Below are positions 48,588 to 58,737 of a stretch of 64,000 nucleotides of DNA, piece after piece. The notes under the pieces are model-generated. The model did not search any database and was not told the DNA's origin. It worked only from the letters and a program-made list of their open reading frames with translations. The position numbers were made by a program, and so were the translations under genes. This stretch comes from Pohlia nutans (lineage: Eukaryota > Streptophyta > Bryopsida > Bryales > Mniaceae): positions 3,366,001 to 3,430,000 of the forward strand of contig CM040103.1 in the NCBI GenBank assembly GCA_022496805.1, read 5' to 3'. Positions within the stretch are counted from its first letter, which is position 1. Each line of letters opens with the position of its first letter.

Positions 48588-48767
48588 GGGTCAAAGGGTC
48601 AATGAGTTTCACCTAGACTGGTATGATTCAAATCGACTTGGAAAGTAGATTTGATTTTCCACTGGAAAACTATTTGGGTTCATACAAAAAATGTCTTATT
48701 ATTTGCCTCGGCATGCTTTGAAAAAGGGCAACGACAAAAAATAGTCTCTTTGGTCCTTTGGGGTTAA

Positions 48768-49046
48768 AGTGCACTTTTCTTTCCAGTCTTAACATCAACA
48801 CATTCATTGCTTAAGTGCCTAAATGGCCAAAAGTAGTTATTTCCATATGTATATGCATTAAAATGAAGTGGTTCATAAACAACTATAGTAATGTTTATGT
48901 GCAGGTAACATAAATGAGTTGGGGCTTAAGAATTTGAAATTTAAGACTTGTGTGCAATAGAAATGACAGATATCATTTCTTTCATAACAGAGTAGTCAAC
49001 TGAACGAACAAAAGAACAATGGCACATTGCACTTGCGACACACATA
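48768..49046. other. Spacer, nothing seen
   Basis: AT-rich linker between two elements, no recognised feature. Confidence 0.5.
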
Positions 49047-49421
49047 AACACGCAATTCGCTATTTACGCACTTGGCCATATAATCATGCACTTGGTCCCC
49101 GGAAGCATTAAAAATATCGTCGTAAAAATTTCTCTAAAAAACAACCATTTTTGTCGTTCTACAATTACTTTCATTGTAAACAAAAAATTATTTAATTTAA
49201 TTTTTATTCTTATCTTTATCTTTTATCTTTATCTTTTATTTTATTTTTTATTTTATTTTTTCTTTATCTTGTTTCATTTATCTTATTTCTTTCTTGTCTT
49301 CAATTTATTTTCCTTCTTGTCTTCCTTCTAGTCTTGTTCTTTTTCTTCTATTTTTTTTCATTCCTCTTGTGGCAGCCGCAAATCCTTCGCCCGCACCAAA
49401 GACAAAAAAAGTAAAAAAAAA

Positions 49422-49459
<38 letters not shown>

Positions 49460-49564
49460 GAGTTCGTCTTCTTTTTTGTTTGGGGCTCATGAACCCTGAA
49501 AATAGAAATTTAAAAATAAATAAATTTAGGGTTCAGCCGCCGGCGGTTGAACCCTAAACGGCAC

Positions 49565-49595
<31 letters not shown>

Positions 49596-49978
49596 TTTTT
49601 TTCTTTTTTTTTTTACTTTTTTTGTCTTTGGTGCGGGCGAAGGATTTGCGGCTGCCACAAGAGGAATGAAAAAAAATAGAAGAAAAAGAAGAAGACAAGA
49701 AGGAAGACAAGAAGGAAAATAAATTGAAGACAAGAAAGAAATAAGATAAATGAAACAAGATAAAGAAAAGATAAAAGAAAAAATAAAATAAAAGATAAAG
49801 ATAAAAGATAAAGATAAGAATAAAAATTAAATTAAATAATTGTTTGTTTACAATGAAAGTAATTGTAGAACGACAAAAATGGTTGTTTTTTAGAGAAATT
49901 TTTACACAAAATTTTAAGCAAGATTTGCTCATGAAATGAACGCACTTGACCAAGTGCATAAATAGCGAATTGCGTGTT
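49047..49978. mobile_element. Fold-back element, 932 bp with arms of nearly 400 bp
   Basis: Starts AACACGCAATTCGCTATTTA and ends with its complement; CATA stands at both borders and may be the target duplication. The arms run almost base for base as inverted repeats: AAAACAACCATTTTTGTCG, a long TTTATCTTTATCTTTTAT series, then GGCAGCCGCAAATCCTTCGC and CCGCACCAAAGACAAAAAAA. A run of about 30 T and a run of about 30 A face each other around the centre, where TTTAGGGTTCAGCCGCCGGC begins another palindrome centred at 49541/49542. Both arms show the same low-complexity open frame, a by-product. No transposase. A single-arm relic lies at 44720-44930. Confidence 0.9.
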
Positions 49979-50347
49979 CATAGCCTTCACTTCACGCTCC
50001 CTAATGGAATTGTTCTTCAATCCCTGCTCTCAAGTACTACCAGTCTCACCATAATTGTTGCCATGAATTGACAAATAATGCCCTATTGTGAAACCCTCCA
50101 GCATATCAACAAATCTCTCTAAAAACTTGGGAGAACCTCATATGCCTCCACTGGTTGCTTCACAGTTACAGTCAAGTACTAAACGCATTTCTAGTGAAAC
50201 CTACTTCGTGCAATGCTACGAAATCCTCCAAAAATCCTCACAAAGCCCTAAATCCACACAAAAAAGTCCTCAATTCCATAAGCTTATCAAACTGCTCACT
50301 TATGAAATCCCAGTTCCCATAATCACTCTCGGGATATCCTGTATTGA
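49979..50347. other. Spacer downstream of the TNL locus
   Basis: Probably 3' UTR or lost LRR sequence of the TNL locus (minus strand reads toward here), but no LRR motif is visible. Confidence 0.4.
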
Positions 50348-52557
50348 TCACATTTCTTGCAATTTGAGGTTCTTGAGAATTGCTATGCCACTCAATACTT
50401 TACCTACAATATCCTTATGTAAGTCACCAACTTCCCACGAAAATTCCTTAAAAAGATAAAGAGCTTCCAAAGCCTTAAAATTCTTCAATACCTCCATCTC
50501 TCCCAAAATGTTGAAAGGCGATACTCTTAAACTCTCTACATGTAGACAAAGCCTTAAAAACGGATATCCCACCACATCATCCTCCAATAGGATGTTTACA
50601 ATTCGTAGTTGTCGCAAGCACCTCTCATCACCACCAATCTTCTCGTAGCACAGAAGTCCATTGCTTCCCTTGCCACAATCACATCCAATCTCGGCAATAC
50701 CTCTACATAAACACAACACTAAAACACATATTAGATTCTTCAAGCTACCTAAATCTAGACTGTAATTCTCTGGAAATTCACATTCAACCAGCACCAAGCA
50801 TTCTAGGCTGTAATATTCCCACATCTGCTCCGGATTCCTCAAGATCTCACACCCACCATCACCACCGTCCACAACCAATCTCTTCAATCCAACGTAGTAT
50901 CCACCGACCATGTCATCAGAATGCAGCCAACACTTTTTTTCCTTGCTACCTTCCTTCTTCACCAACATATGTGCAAATTCCATATACATGTCAGGTATAG
51001 ACAAAGTTGAGCCCGTCTCATAAATCAGTGACTTCCGTTGTAGTTCCTTCACCTGCATATCAAGCATTATGCAAACATCAAAATCACAAACCCTGCCTTA
51101 CACTTCATGAATGCATTTGATTAGCACAATAGAAATCAAATCACTCAAAAATACATACCTCAACGTAACCATATTCACAACTTGGGTCAAACATTATACT
51201 TCAACTTTCAAGGTACAACACACCTACCTTCCTCTTTGAATCAAATTGAGTTATTCCATGTAATTTTGCAATGAAGGCATATTCCCACTCCAACGAAGTC
51301 TCTTCCACCGACCCTTTGAAATATCCACCAATCTCCACCCAAACATAAATCTCCTCTTGAACAACAAGGCCAAATCCATAAATATGGATTTCTGTATTTC
51401 AGGCAATTTATAGTAGTTTACACCAAGAATATCATTCACATGCTTCAATACTCTACACTTTTGTAATAATTCTTGCGATTTTTGTAGACTTGTAACTCCA
51501 ATACACCCCCTTCAACCAAACCCACATTCCACATCAAGATATTCTCCTCGTCCACATCATGACAAAAGCTTCCCACTGCTCTCAAAATCAATGGATAATA
51601 TTGTTTCCTTGAACAGCCATCCTCTGCAAACTCACATTTCCGAAGATATGCTTTTACGATCTCATCCTCCTCAGGTTTTAGATCGCATATTGATTTCCTG
51701 GGAGCAGCCACTGAAAGGAACAACTCTGCAGCTTCAAGTGCTTCCAACCTTGGAATGGCCTTACAATACTTTCCATCTCCAAGTATGGATTCCAATATCC
51801 TTCCACTCCGAGATGTGACCATCACCTTGCTCCCACGTGCAACTCCCGCCTCTAAATATGCTCGTGCTTCTTCTTGAGAACAGACAGAATCTCCAACATT
51901 ATCCACAGCAATGAAAACCGGTGGTTGGTCTCTCAATCGACTCTTCAAGCACTCGAATCCCTGTACCCCAATCAACCAATTGCAATCAATATGAAGTTTC
52001 CTATTTACAACAAGCATAACATACACAACTATACTCCAACTCATGACTTAAATCATAGATATGCCTCAAAAACCAACAACTTGATGGACTCTCTTGCATG
52101 CTTACTGCCCAAAAGCACACTACCAACTACCACACCTACTACTTGAGATTTCGAGGTGATCATATCCACAATCCTGTTGTCCAAACCAGAGATCTGCCGA
52201 ATTGCATGTTTCAACCTTGCAACCCGCTCACTCTCGCCATTGCCTTGCAACTCCACATGACATACCCTCCCATGAAATTCTGCTTGGAAATAGCTCCACA
52301 TAGCCCCACATAATGTGGTTTTCCCCAAACCGCCCATGCCATACAATCCTAGATACAATCGTCCCTCTTTGCAAATATCTTCCTCAACTGTTCCCGCCTC
52401 GAACATTGACGATAGTATCTGCACAATATCAACCACATGTTAGACCCCACAATGAAGCTGTCAAACCGCAGCATCCTAACATCACATGCTACAACTGAGA
52501 TATTTGCATCATACATGGCTTTTACACTGCCTTCAAGGTACATCCCTATAGCAATAG

Positions 52558-52811
52558 CTCGGGGAGGTTACTTCCAAATATTACGTAACAACGTGCGAAC
52601 AAAGATAGGGTCTAAATAAATTTTTGAAGATAATTTTTATAAATGATTTACATTAATATAGGATGTTCACAATTCATTACAAGAATAAGAATGAGAATAT
52701 TCTTGAAATATTACTAATTATAGTAAGAATTATTTTTAATTTTTAGGGTACTTTTAAATACCCTTTGTTCACACGTGATACTCAAATGATACAAAGACTG
52801 ACCTCCCCGAG
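52558..52811. mobile_element. MITE in the intron after the TIR exon, 254 bp
   Basis: 11-bp perfect inverted ends CTCGGGGAGGT/ACCTCCCCGAG, flanked by an 8-bp target duplication with one mismatch (AGCAATAG at 52550-52557, AGCAACAG at 52812-52819). Further inward, AACGTGCGAACAAAG pairs with CTTTGTTCACACGT. An 8-bp duplication suggests hAT-type mobilisation. It lies within about 10 bp of the predicted TIR-exon donor. Confidence 0.85.
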
Positions 52812-53370
52812 AGCAACAGACCTCACACATGCGTTTGTATCCTTGCACGCGATCAGTGTTATACTTCATCACTGGAGGCACACATTTGCAGATGACATCC
52901 ACCACGGCTGCCCTGAACTTCACTTCTGAAATCCCATACTTGCTAAACTCCACCCCATTGGACCCCCGCAACTCTCTCACGGCATCACTCCACAACGCAA
53001 CCTCCTCTGCCGGAACCTTTCCCTCTTCGACCAATAGATTCCAAGACTTCTCCCATTCTTTCTTCACCTTCTCTGCATCAAGGTCACATGGCGACAACTT
53101 ATAGAAAACGGGCAACAGTTTTAGCTTCAGATTCTTTGTCTTCTTGGCCTTCACGAAGGCACTCAACTCCAGCATGGGCCATTTGGAAGTCAGGTATCCC
53201 TTTGACAGCACAACCACTGCCAGCCAGGACTCTTCTGCGGCTTGGAAAATCAAAACAGCGAACCTCTCCCCTGTAGGCAAACTGTCCGACTCTTGATCAA
53301 AGAAAGGAGAGTAGTTCATGCGTTTCAAGTCCTTGCAAAGCTGCTCCACAAAGGCCTTCTCGTGGCCGCT

Positions 53371-53526
53371 GTGACTAAGAAATATGGTGTGCTTGGGAAG
53401 GTGCTCCGGAAGGCATCTGGACACATCAACACCATGCTTGATCACACCGTGACTCAGAAATATGGTGTGCTTGGGAAAGAGCTCTGGAAGGCATCTGCAT
53501 ACATCAACACTATACTTGATCACACA
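53371..53526 (-). repeat. 78-bp in-frame tandem duplication at the TIR N-terminus
   Basis: Two 78-bp units (53371-53448 and 53449-53526) encode 26 residues each, with consensus VIKxxVDVxRCLPExxPKHT then IFLSH. As a result the first strand of the TIR fold (HTIFLSH) occurs twice. Units differ at several positions, so the duplication is not very recent. Confidence 0.9.
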
Positions 53527-53565
53527 CAGTGGATCTACATCCTTCAGTGGCTTTTCACATGACAC

Positions 53566-53840
53566 TTACTCAGTGAAAATTACTCAAATCAGAAAAGCAT
53601 AACTGCATTGTAAGCTTGGCATGACCGACGTCGAAAGCAAAGACGGAAAACATACCGCCTGAATGCTCGAGGCTCCCATTCATGCCCTGCCATGTTGGCC
53701 TGCAAAGCGTTTCTACAAAAATCCGTACATAATAAATCTCATTCGGTTGAACTCTTCTTGACATTGCTGCATGGCGAACAAGGCTCTGTGGTTACGGCAG
53801 GAGGATTGTCGATACATGAGTTTAAGCCATGTCACGTACG
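53566..53840. other. 5' region of the TNL locus
   Basis: Possible first mini-exon and promoter of the TNL gene on the minus strand (donor-like GGCG/GTATGT near 53656). Nothing firmer. Confidence 0.35.
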
Positions 53841-54351
53841 TGTGACAGTACTGGGTAGGCAGTTAGACTCAGTACCAAGTACTTGGTTCAGTGACCAAGA
53901 AGCCCAGTTGAACCCACTACGTGACGTTTAACGGTGCTTAATTAATTAGTTATTAATTAACTGTTAGTGGGGGGGCTCTTCTGGCACGGCCAAAAGCCTT
54001 GCATATAAGCTGGTGCTTAGCACTCAGCTGATTATCTGTTTGTAGTAAGACTGCTGATTAACACGATTCTCTACAGCGTGGTAGGAATGATTTGAACTGA
54101 GTTGACTGTTGCAGGATAGCCCAGAGTCGCCAGAGTAGCGCTAGCTGTCGCAGAACAGATCAAGGTTCAAAGAGGTTAGGAGCAGTAGCATCAGATCAAC
54201 CGTCCAATAGACCACTATGGCACTTCGTGAAACTTCCATGGGAGAAGCGTCAAAGCTAGAAGGGAACTCCAATTATAGTGTCTGGAGTTTCAAAATGTGC
54301 AATATGCTTAGCAGAGAGGATACTTGGAAGTTAGCTGAGCCACCTGCGGGT

Positions 54352-54607
54352 TATTGAAGGTAGAGAAGATTGCACAAGGCACACACACAAACACAAGGAA
54401 TGCGTAGAAAGAGATGATCTTTACTCAAAGGCCTTCCACCTTAAGTAGTGTACACTAGGAGGTCACCATGGACAAACCATATGGGATAACTCATCACAAG
54501 GACACTCTAGAGATCAGCCCATGCCTAACCCCTCCTCCCACACACCATTATTTAGCACGTACGTCTTTGGCTTCTAGCAATACTACGTTGCATCAATTAC
54601 CTCAATA
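54352..54607 (-). repeat. 3' LTR of the intact copia element
   Basis: 256 bp, ends TATTGAGG...CCTTCAATA in coding sense. The polyprotein stop codon lies 25 bases inside it. Same sequence as the 5' LTR except for a missing CC. Confidence 0.95.
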
Positions 54608-57600
54608 CTCCCACTTTGCGTAGAGCCAAAGCCTCTAAGTCCAAATGCTATTACTAATCGTTGGTGTCGGTCTCTACAAAGACCCTTTGTGAGCACATCC
54701 GCCACCATGTGCTCCGTTGGGCAATATTCCAAATGTATAACTCCCAATTCCAACTTCTCCCGAATGAAGTGGTATTGCACATCAATGTGCTTCGTGCGTG
54801 AATGATGTGTAGGGTTCTTTGCAAGTGAAATGCACCCTTGGTTGTCACACATAATCGTTGTAGCCTCACCTTGTGTGCAACCCACATCCACCATTAGTTG
54901 CCTCAACCAAATGGCCTCCTTCGTGGCATGGCTCGTAGCCATGTACTCGGCCTCCACCGTTGATGTCGCCGTGGTTTGTTGCCGCTTGCTATTCCACGAC
55001 ACCGCTCCCGATCCGACCTTGAACATGTAGCCCGTTGTCGATCTTCGATCGCTCGTGTCTCCCGCGTAGTCCGCGTCACAATAGCCGCTCAACACAATGT
55101 CTTTGCCTCCAAGACACAACTTCACATCGCTTGTGCCCCTCAAATAACGCATGATCCTCTTGACCGTCATCCAATGCATCGAGCCCGGTCTCGCCATGTG
55201 TTGACTCACCACGCTAATTGGATACGCAAGGTCGGGCCGTGTCGCAATCATCGCATACATCAACGACCCCACCGCTTGCTTGTATGGCACCTCCGCCATC
55301 GATTTAGCCTCCATCGCATACTCCTCCTCCGAAAGCTTGACGAGCTTGGAGTTTGCATCCAGTGGTGTTGCCACGGGTTTACAATCCTCCATCCCGAATC
55401 TCTTGAGCACGTCCATCACATACTTGCCTTGACTCATGGTGATAGTGCGTGTAGCCCTATCACGCACAAACTCAACACCAAGACAAAAGTGCAATTCTCC
55501 AAGATCACTCATCTCGTACTCTCTCTCAAGCATGCCTTTTAATGCATTCATTAAACTCATGAGGCTTGCAAGAATGATCAAATCATCAACATATATGATC
55601 ACAATCACCACATGTTGCCCCTCTTGCATGAAGTAGAGACTATGATCCGCAATGCTCCTAGTAAACCCGTGTGCAAGCAAGAACGTGTCAATCTTTTGGT
55701 ACCACGCTCTTGGAGATTGTTTCAACCCATACAATGATTTTTGCAACTTACAAACAAGGTGCTCATTACCTTGTTGCACAAACCCCTCAGGTTGCACCAT
55801 GTAGATGTCCTCCTTCAAATCGCCATTCAAAAATGCGGTCTTCACATCCATTTGATGCATCTCCAAGTCCAAGGCCGCTCCAATGGCAAGAATGCATCGA
55901 ATGGTGGTGAACTTGGCCACGGGAGCAAATGTCTCGTGAAAGTCCACCCCATGCACTTGCGCGAACCCCTTGGCTACTAATCTTGCCTTGTGACGCACAA
56001 CAATACCCGAAACATCCCTCTTTGTCCGAAACACCCATTTGCAACCAATGGGGTTGCGATCCTTTGGAATGGGAGTTAATTGCCACGTACCGTTAGCAAT
56101 TAGAGAGTCGTACTCCTCTTGCATGGCGCGCTCCCACTTGACCGCATCCTCACCTTGCATGGCTTCTCGAATGGTCAATGGACCATCCGATAATGCCACA
56201 TTCGCATGCTCGTCCTCCACTTGAGGGAAGATGTGGTTCTTCCACCATTCTCCAGGTGGCTTGCGCGATCTCTCGGGGTACCGCCGCTCGCTTGAAGAAA
56301 CTTGCTCCTCTTGCGTGCCCTTTGCGCCATTCTTGGCCTTTGAGCTCGATGGCGCTTCAACAACCTCCGTGTCGCCAGCTTCGTCATCACCGTCATCATC
56401 ACCTACATCAACAACACTAGGAGACTTGGAGGGTGTGTCCACCAAAACGTCTCCACTACTCCCACTTGGACCAACCTCCAAAGGAGCCTCCATCGTAGAC
56501 TCCTCACAAAATGTCACATCACGTGACCGAATGATCTTCCTCGTGTCCACCGACATGAGTCTATACGCCTTGGTACCTTCACAATACCCAAGAAACACAC
56601 ATTTCAAGGCCTTAGCCTCGAGTTTCGTCCTCCGTTCGTCGGGAACCTTCGCATATGCAATGCATCCGAAGATGCGCATGTGTGCAACACATGGTTGCCT
56701 CCCACTCCACGCTTGCTCCGGCGTCATGTCTTCAACCGCGCTTGTTGGACACCGATTGCGTGTGTATACCGCATTCACCACCGCTTCCGCCCAAAGGTCC
56801 AACTTCAAGTTTTGAGCGTGCAACATGCTCCTCGCCATCTCTACAATGGTGCGATTTGCGCGCTCCGCAACTCCATTTTGTTGAGGCGTGTACGGGGCCG
56901 AAGTTTGGCGTGCGATGCCTTCATTCTTCAAAAGCTCGTCAAATTTCTTGGACATGTACTCGCCGCCATTGTCCGACCGAAACACCTTGATCTTCAACTC
57001 GGATTGGTTCTCCACCAATGTCTTGAACTCCTTGAACTTCTCAAAGCACTCACTCTTGGCTTTGATAGGGTAGAGCCATATCTTCCTTGAAAAATCATCG
57101 ATGAAGGTCACAAAGTACTTGCAACCTCCCATCGATGTGGTCTTCATGGGGCCACACACATCCGAATGCACGATCTCCAAAACTTTTGTGGCCCGTGTCG
57201 CCCCTTCACCCGCAAATGGCAACCGTTGTTCTTTGCCTTCAATGCAACCTTCACACGTGAATGTAGAAGCATCCACTTTCAATTGATGAAGATCCATACC
57301 GCTTACCATGCCGCGTAGTGTCTTCACACTCTTGATGTTCAAATGGCCAAGTCGACGATGCCACAACGCCAACTTGTCGTCCTTCAAGTTTGAATGCGCC
57401 AACACCGCCGATTCCTTCGAATGCACCTTGGAGAACTTGATGTGGTACAAGCCCTCGTGTTCTTCAATGATGGCCACCTCATCTCGACTCGGTGACAACA
57501 CATAACACCCCTTATCACTAAACTCTACTCTCAAGTGCTTTGCCACTAGTTGCCTCACCGATAGTAAATTTGCCGTTAGTTTGGGAACGTGGAGGACATC

Positions 57601-58737
57601 ATTGATAGTGATTGTCTTCACACGACCCCTCACCTCGGTGTCTACAACAATTTGGCCCTTGCCAACGGCCTCAAGCACCGTATCATCTCCCAAAATCACT
57701 CTCCTTGGATTAATGAGAGCATACGAATGAAAACAAGTTTTATGTGGTGACATGTGGCTTGTAGCCCCCGAATCAACAATCCAATCACTCGTACTACCAT
57801 TGCACGATACATTGCTTGCCATGTTTGCATACTCATCACCAACCTCAATCCAATCACTCATGCTTGCATCACCCTCGATACCATCACTCATGCTTGCATC
57901 ACCCTCGATGCCATCGCTCATGCTTGCCTCATATCTAGCCGTAAATGCGTACTCATCATCGTCACGAGTTTTAGTGTTGTTTGCACTCTCCCCTTTCTCA
58001 TCCCTCTTGCGTTTGAAGCAAAATTTGGCAATGTGGCCCTTCTTACCACAATAGAAGCACACCTTGTCGCTTGAGCTCCCACCGCCTCCATTCTTGGATT
58101 GCTTCGCCACGAGTGCCGCTCCATCTTCTCGAGACTCGTTCTCCTTTCGCCGCGAAAGCTCGTGCAACAACCGTGAGGTCACATAGTCCAATGTGAGCTC
58201 CGTAATGGGTCTTGACTCCATCGCCACGATGAGGTACTCGTATGATGATGGAAGGCTCTCCAAAAGTGTCATCACGATGTCACCATCCGTAACCGACACG
58301 TCGCAACCGTTGAGTTGATCCGCGAGAGCTTTGACCTTGTTGATGTGCGCCAACATGTCATCTTCTTCGCCCATCTTGATGGTGAAGAACTTGCGCCTCA
58401 AAAACAAAATGTTGGCCAATGTTTTCGCTTCGTGAATGTTGCAAAGCTTGGACCATGCTTCCGCGGGTGTCTTGCACGAACGAATGTGCGCAAGTTGCGA
58501 ATCCGCGAGGTTGAGTGCCAAAATGGCAAATGCTTTCTTCTCCCTCCTCGTGTACGCTTGCATGATCCTAGGATCCGTAGAAGAGAAAGGAGGTTCCTCA
58601 CTACCCTCGACAATCTCCCACAACTCCTTCTCGGCCATCACCATCTCCATTTTGAACTTCCACAAGTGGAAATTCACCCCATCGAACTTGTCCACGACCT
58701 TGGGACCCTCACCCTCAAAAGATGCCATGATCCTCAC
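54583..58737 (-). CDS. Ty1-copia Gag-Pol polyprotein, 1384 aa
   Basis: Order typical of copia: gag (FDGVNFHLWKFKMEMVMAEK), zinc knuckle CFYCGKKGHIAKFC, aspartic protease DSGATSHMS, GAG-pre-integrase LWHRRLGHLN, integrase with HSDVCGPM, FVTFIDDFSRK, SDNGGEY and YTPQQNGVAERANRT, reverse transcriptase with KWVFRTKRD, QMDVKTAFLNGDL and the catalytic YVDD (VIIYVDDLII), RNase H with GYCDADYAGD, STVEAEYMA and TKHIDVQYHFIRE. There is no stop or frameshift. Between zinc knuckle and protease is a short repeat (MSDGIEGDAS three times, roughly). Either of two ATGs three codons apart (MRIM) could start it; the second has the better context. It makes particles and copies the element's RNA into DNA for integration. 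Confidence 0.98.
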   Translation of the reverse strand: MRIMASFEGEGPKVVDKFDGVNFHLWKFKMEMVMAEKELWEIVEGSEEPPFSSTDPRIMQAYTRREKKAFAILALNLADSQLAHIRSCKTPAEAWSKLCNIHEAKTLANILFLRRKFFTIKMGEEDDMLAHINKVKALADQLNGCDVSVTDGDIVMTLLESLPSSYEYLIVAMESRPITELTLDYVTSRLLHELSRRKENESREDGAALVAKQSKNGGGGSSSDKVCFYCGKKGHIAKFCFKRKRDEKGESANNTKTRDDDEYAFTARYEASMSDGIEGDASMSDGIEGDASMSDWIEVGDEYANMASNVSCNGSTSDWIVDSGATSHMSPHKTCFHSYALINPRRVILGDDTVLEAVGKGQIVVDTEVRGRVKTITINDVLHVPKLTANLLSVRQLVAKHLRVEFSDKGCYVLSPSRDEVAIIEEHEGLYHIKFSKVHSKESAVLAHSNLKDDKLALWHRRLGHLNIKSVKTLRGMVSGMDLHQLKVDASTFTCEGCIEGKEQRLPFAGEGATRATKVLEIVHSDVCGPMKTTSMGGCKYFVTFIDDFSRKIWLYPIKAKSECFEKFKEFKTLVENQSELKIKVFRSDNGGEYMSKKFDELLKNEGIARQTSAPYTPQQNGVAERANRTIVEMARSMLHAQNLKLDLWAEAVVNAVYTRNRCPTSAVEDMTPEQAWSGRQPCVAHMRIFGCIAYAKVPDERRTKLEAKALKCVFLGYCEGTKAYRLMSVDTRKIIRSRDVTFCEESTMEAPLEVGPSGSSGDVLVDTPSKSPSVVDVGDDDGDDEAGDTEVVEAPSSSKAKNGAKGTQEEQVSSSERRYPERSRKPPGEWWKNHIFPQVEDEHANVALSDGPLTIREAMQGEDAVKWERAMQEEYDSLIANGTWQLTPIPKDRNPIGCKWVFRTKRDVSGIVVRHKARLVAKGFAQVHGVDFHETFAPVAKFTTIRCILAIGAALDLEMHQMDVKTAFLNGDLKEDIYMVQPEGFVQQGNEHLVCKLQKSLYGLKQSPRAWYQKIDTFLLAHGFTRSIADHSLYFMQEGQHVVIVIIYVDDLIILASLMSLMNALKGMLEREYEMSDLGELHFCLGVEFVRDRATRTITMSQGKYVMDVLKRFGMEDCKPVATPLDANSKLVKLSEEEYAMEAKSMAEVPYKQAVGSLMYAMIATRPDLAYPISVVSQHMARPGSMHWMTVKRIMRYLRGTSDVKLCLGGKDIVLSGYCDADYAGDTSDRRSTTGYMFKVGSGAVSWNSKRQQTTATSTVEAEYMATSHATKEAIWLRQLMVDVGCTQGEATTIMCDNQGCISLAKNPTHHSRTKHIDVQYHFIREKLELGVIHLEYCPTEHMVADVLTKGLCRDRHQRLVIAFGLRGFGSTQSGSIEVIDAT

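Larger units (their letters stand above)
46273..48767 (+). mobile_element. 2.5-kb TTAA-bounded element carrying a NUG2 gene fragment
   Basis: Left end TTAA-CCCCTACAGGACCAAGAA followed by GCCCAAATTGGG (46295-46306); right end the complement of CCCCAAAGGACCAAAGAGA plus TTAA. The AGGACCA block is shared with the element at 24849-25775. Inside are a two-exon fragment of a NUG2-like GTPase gene, a 123-codon frame and an intact 577-bp family-A element (48011-48587). Pairing of the two ends is inferred from their similarity. Confidence 0.6.
50348..53565 (-). pseudogene. TIR-NB-ARC-LRR immune receptor gene, probably decayed
   Basis: Reading right to left: a TIR exon (53565 to about 52822) with PKHTIFLSHSGHEKAFVEQL, FFDQESDSLPTGERF, VVVLSKGYLTSKWPMLEL; a P-loop exon from about 52409 (GLYGMGGLGKTTL); an exon from 51960 with kinase-2 PPVFIAVDNVGD and RNBS-B-like SKVMVTSRSGRI; then winged-helix and LRR parts (exon from 51055, VKELQRKSLIYETGS, later LRLCLHVESLRVSPFNILGE) up to a TGA at 50348. 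TNL proteins sense pathogen effectors in the cytosol; the TIR acts as an NADase. Oddities: the TIR frame has no ATG before the domain; the frame shifts near 51490 (after WNVGLVEGG) and near 51375 (after FMDLAL), with another break near 51200; a MITE sits against the end of the TIR exon; the LRR is short. A 28-base first exon at 53683-53656 is possible. Alternatively an intact gene with unrecognised small introns. Confidence 0.7.

Noticed and set aside
49086..49959. Phe/Leu/Tyr-rich open frames that look like membrane proteins
   Set aside because: They are translations of the TTTATCTTTATC low-complexity arms of the fold-back element and appear identically on both arms.
54976..57090. Several plus-strand frames of 100-194 codons across the copia element
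   Set aside because: Antisense shadows of the intact polyprotein, which has all expected domains on the minus strand.
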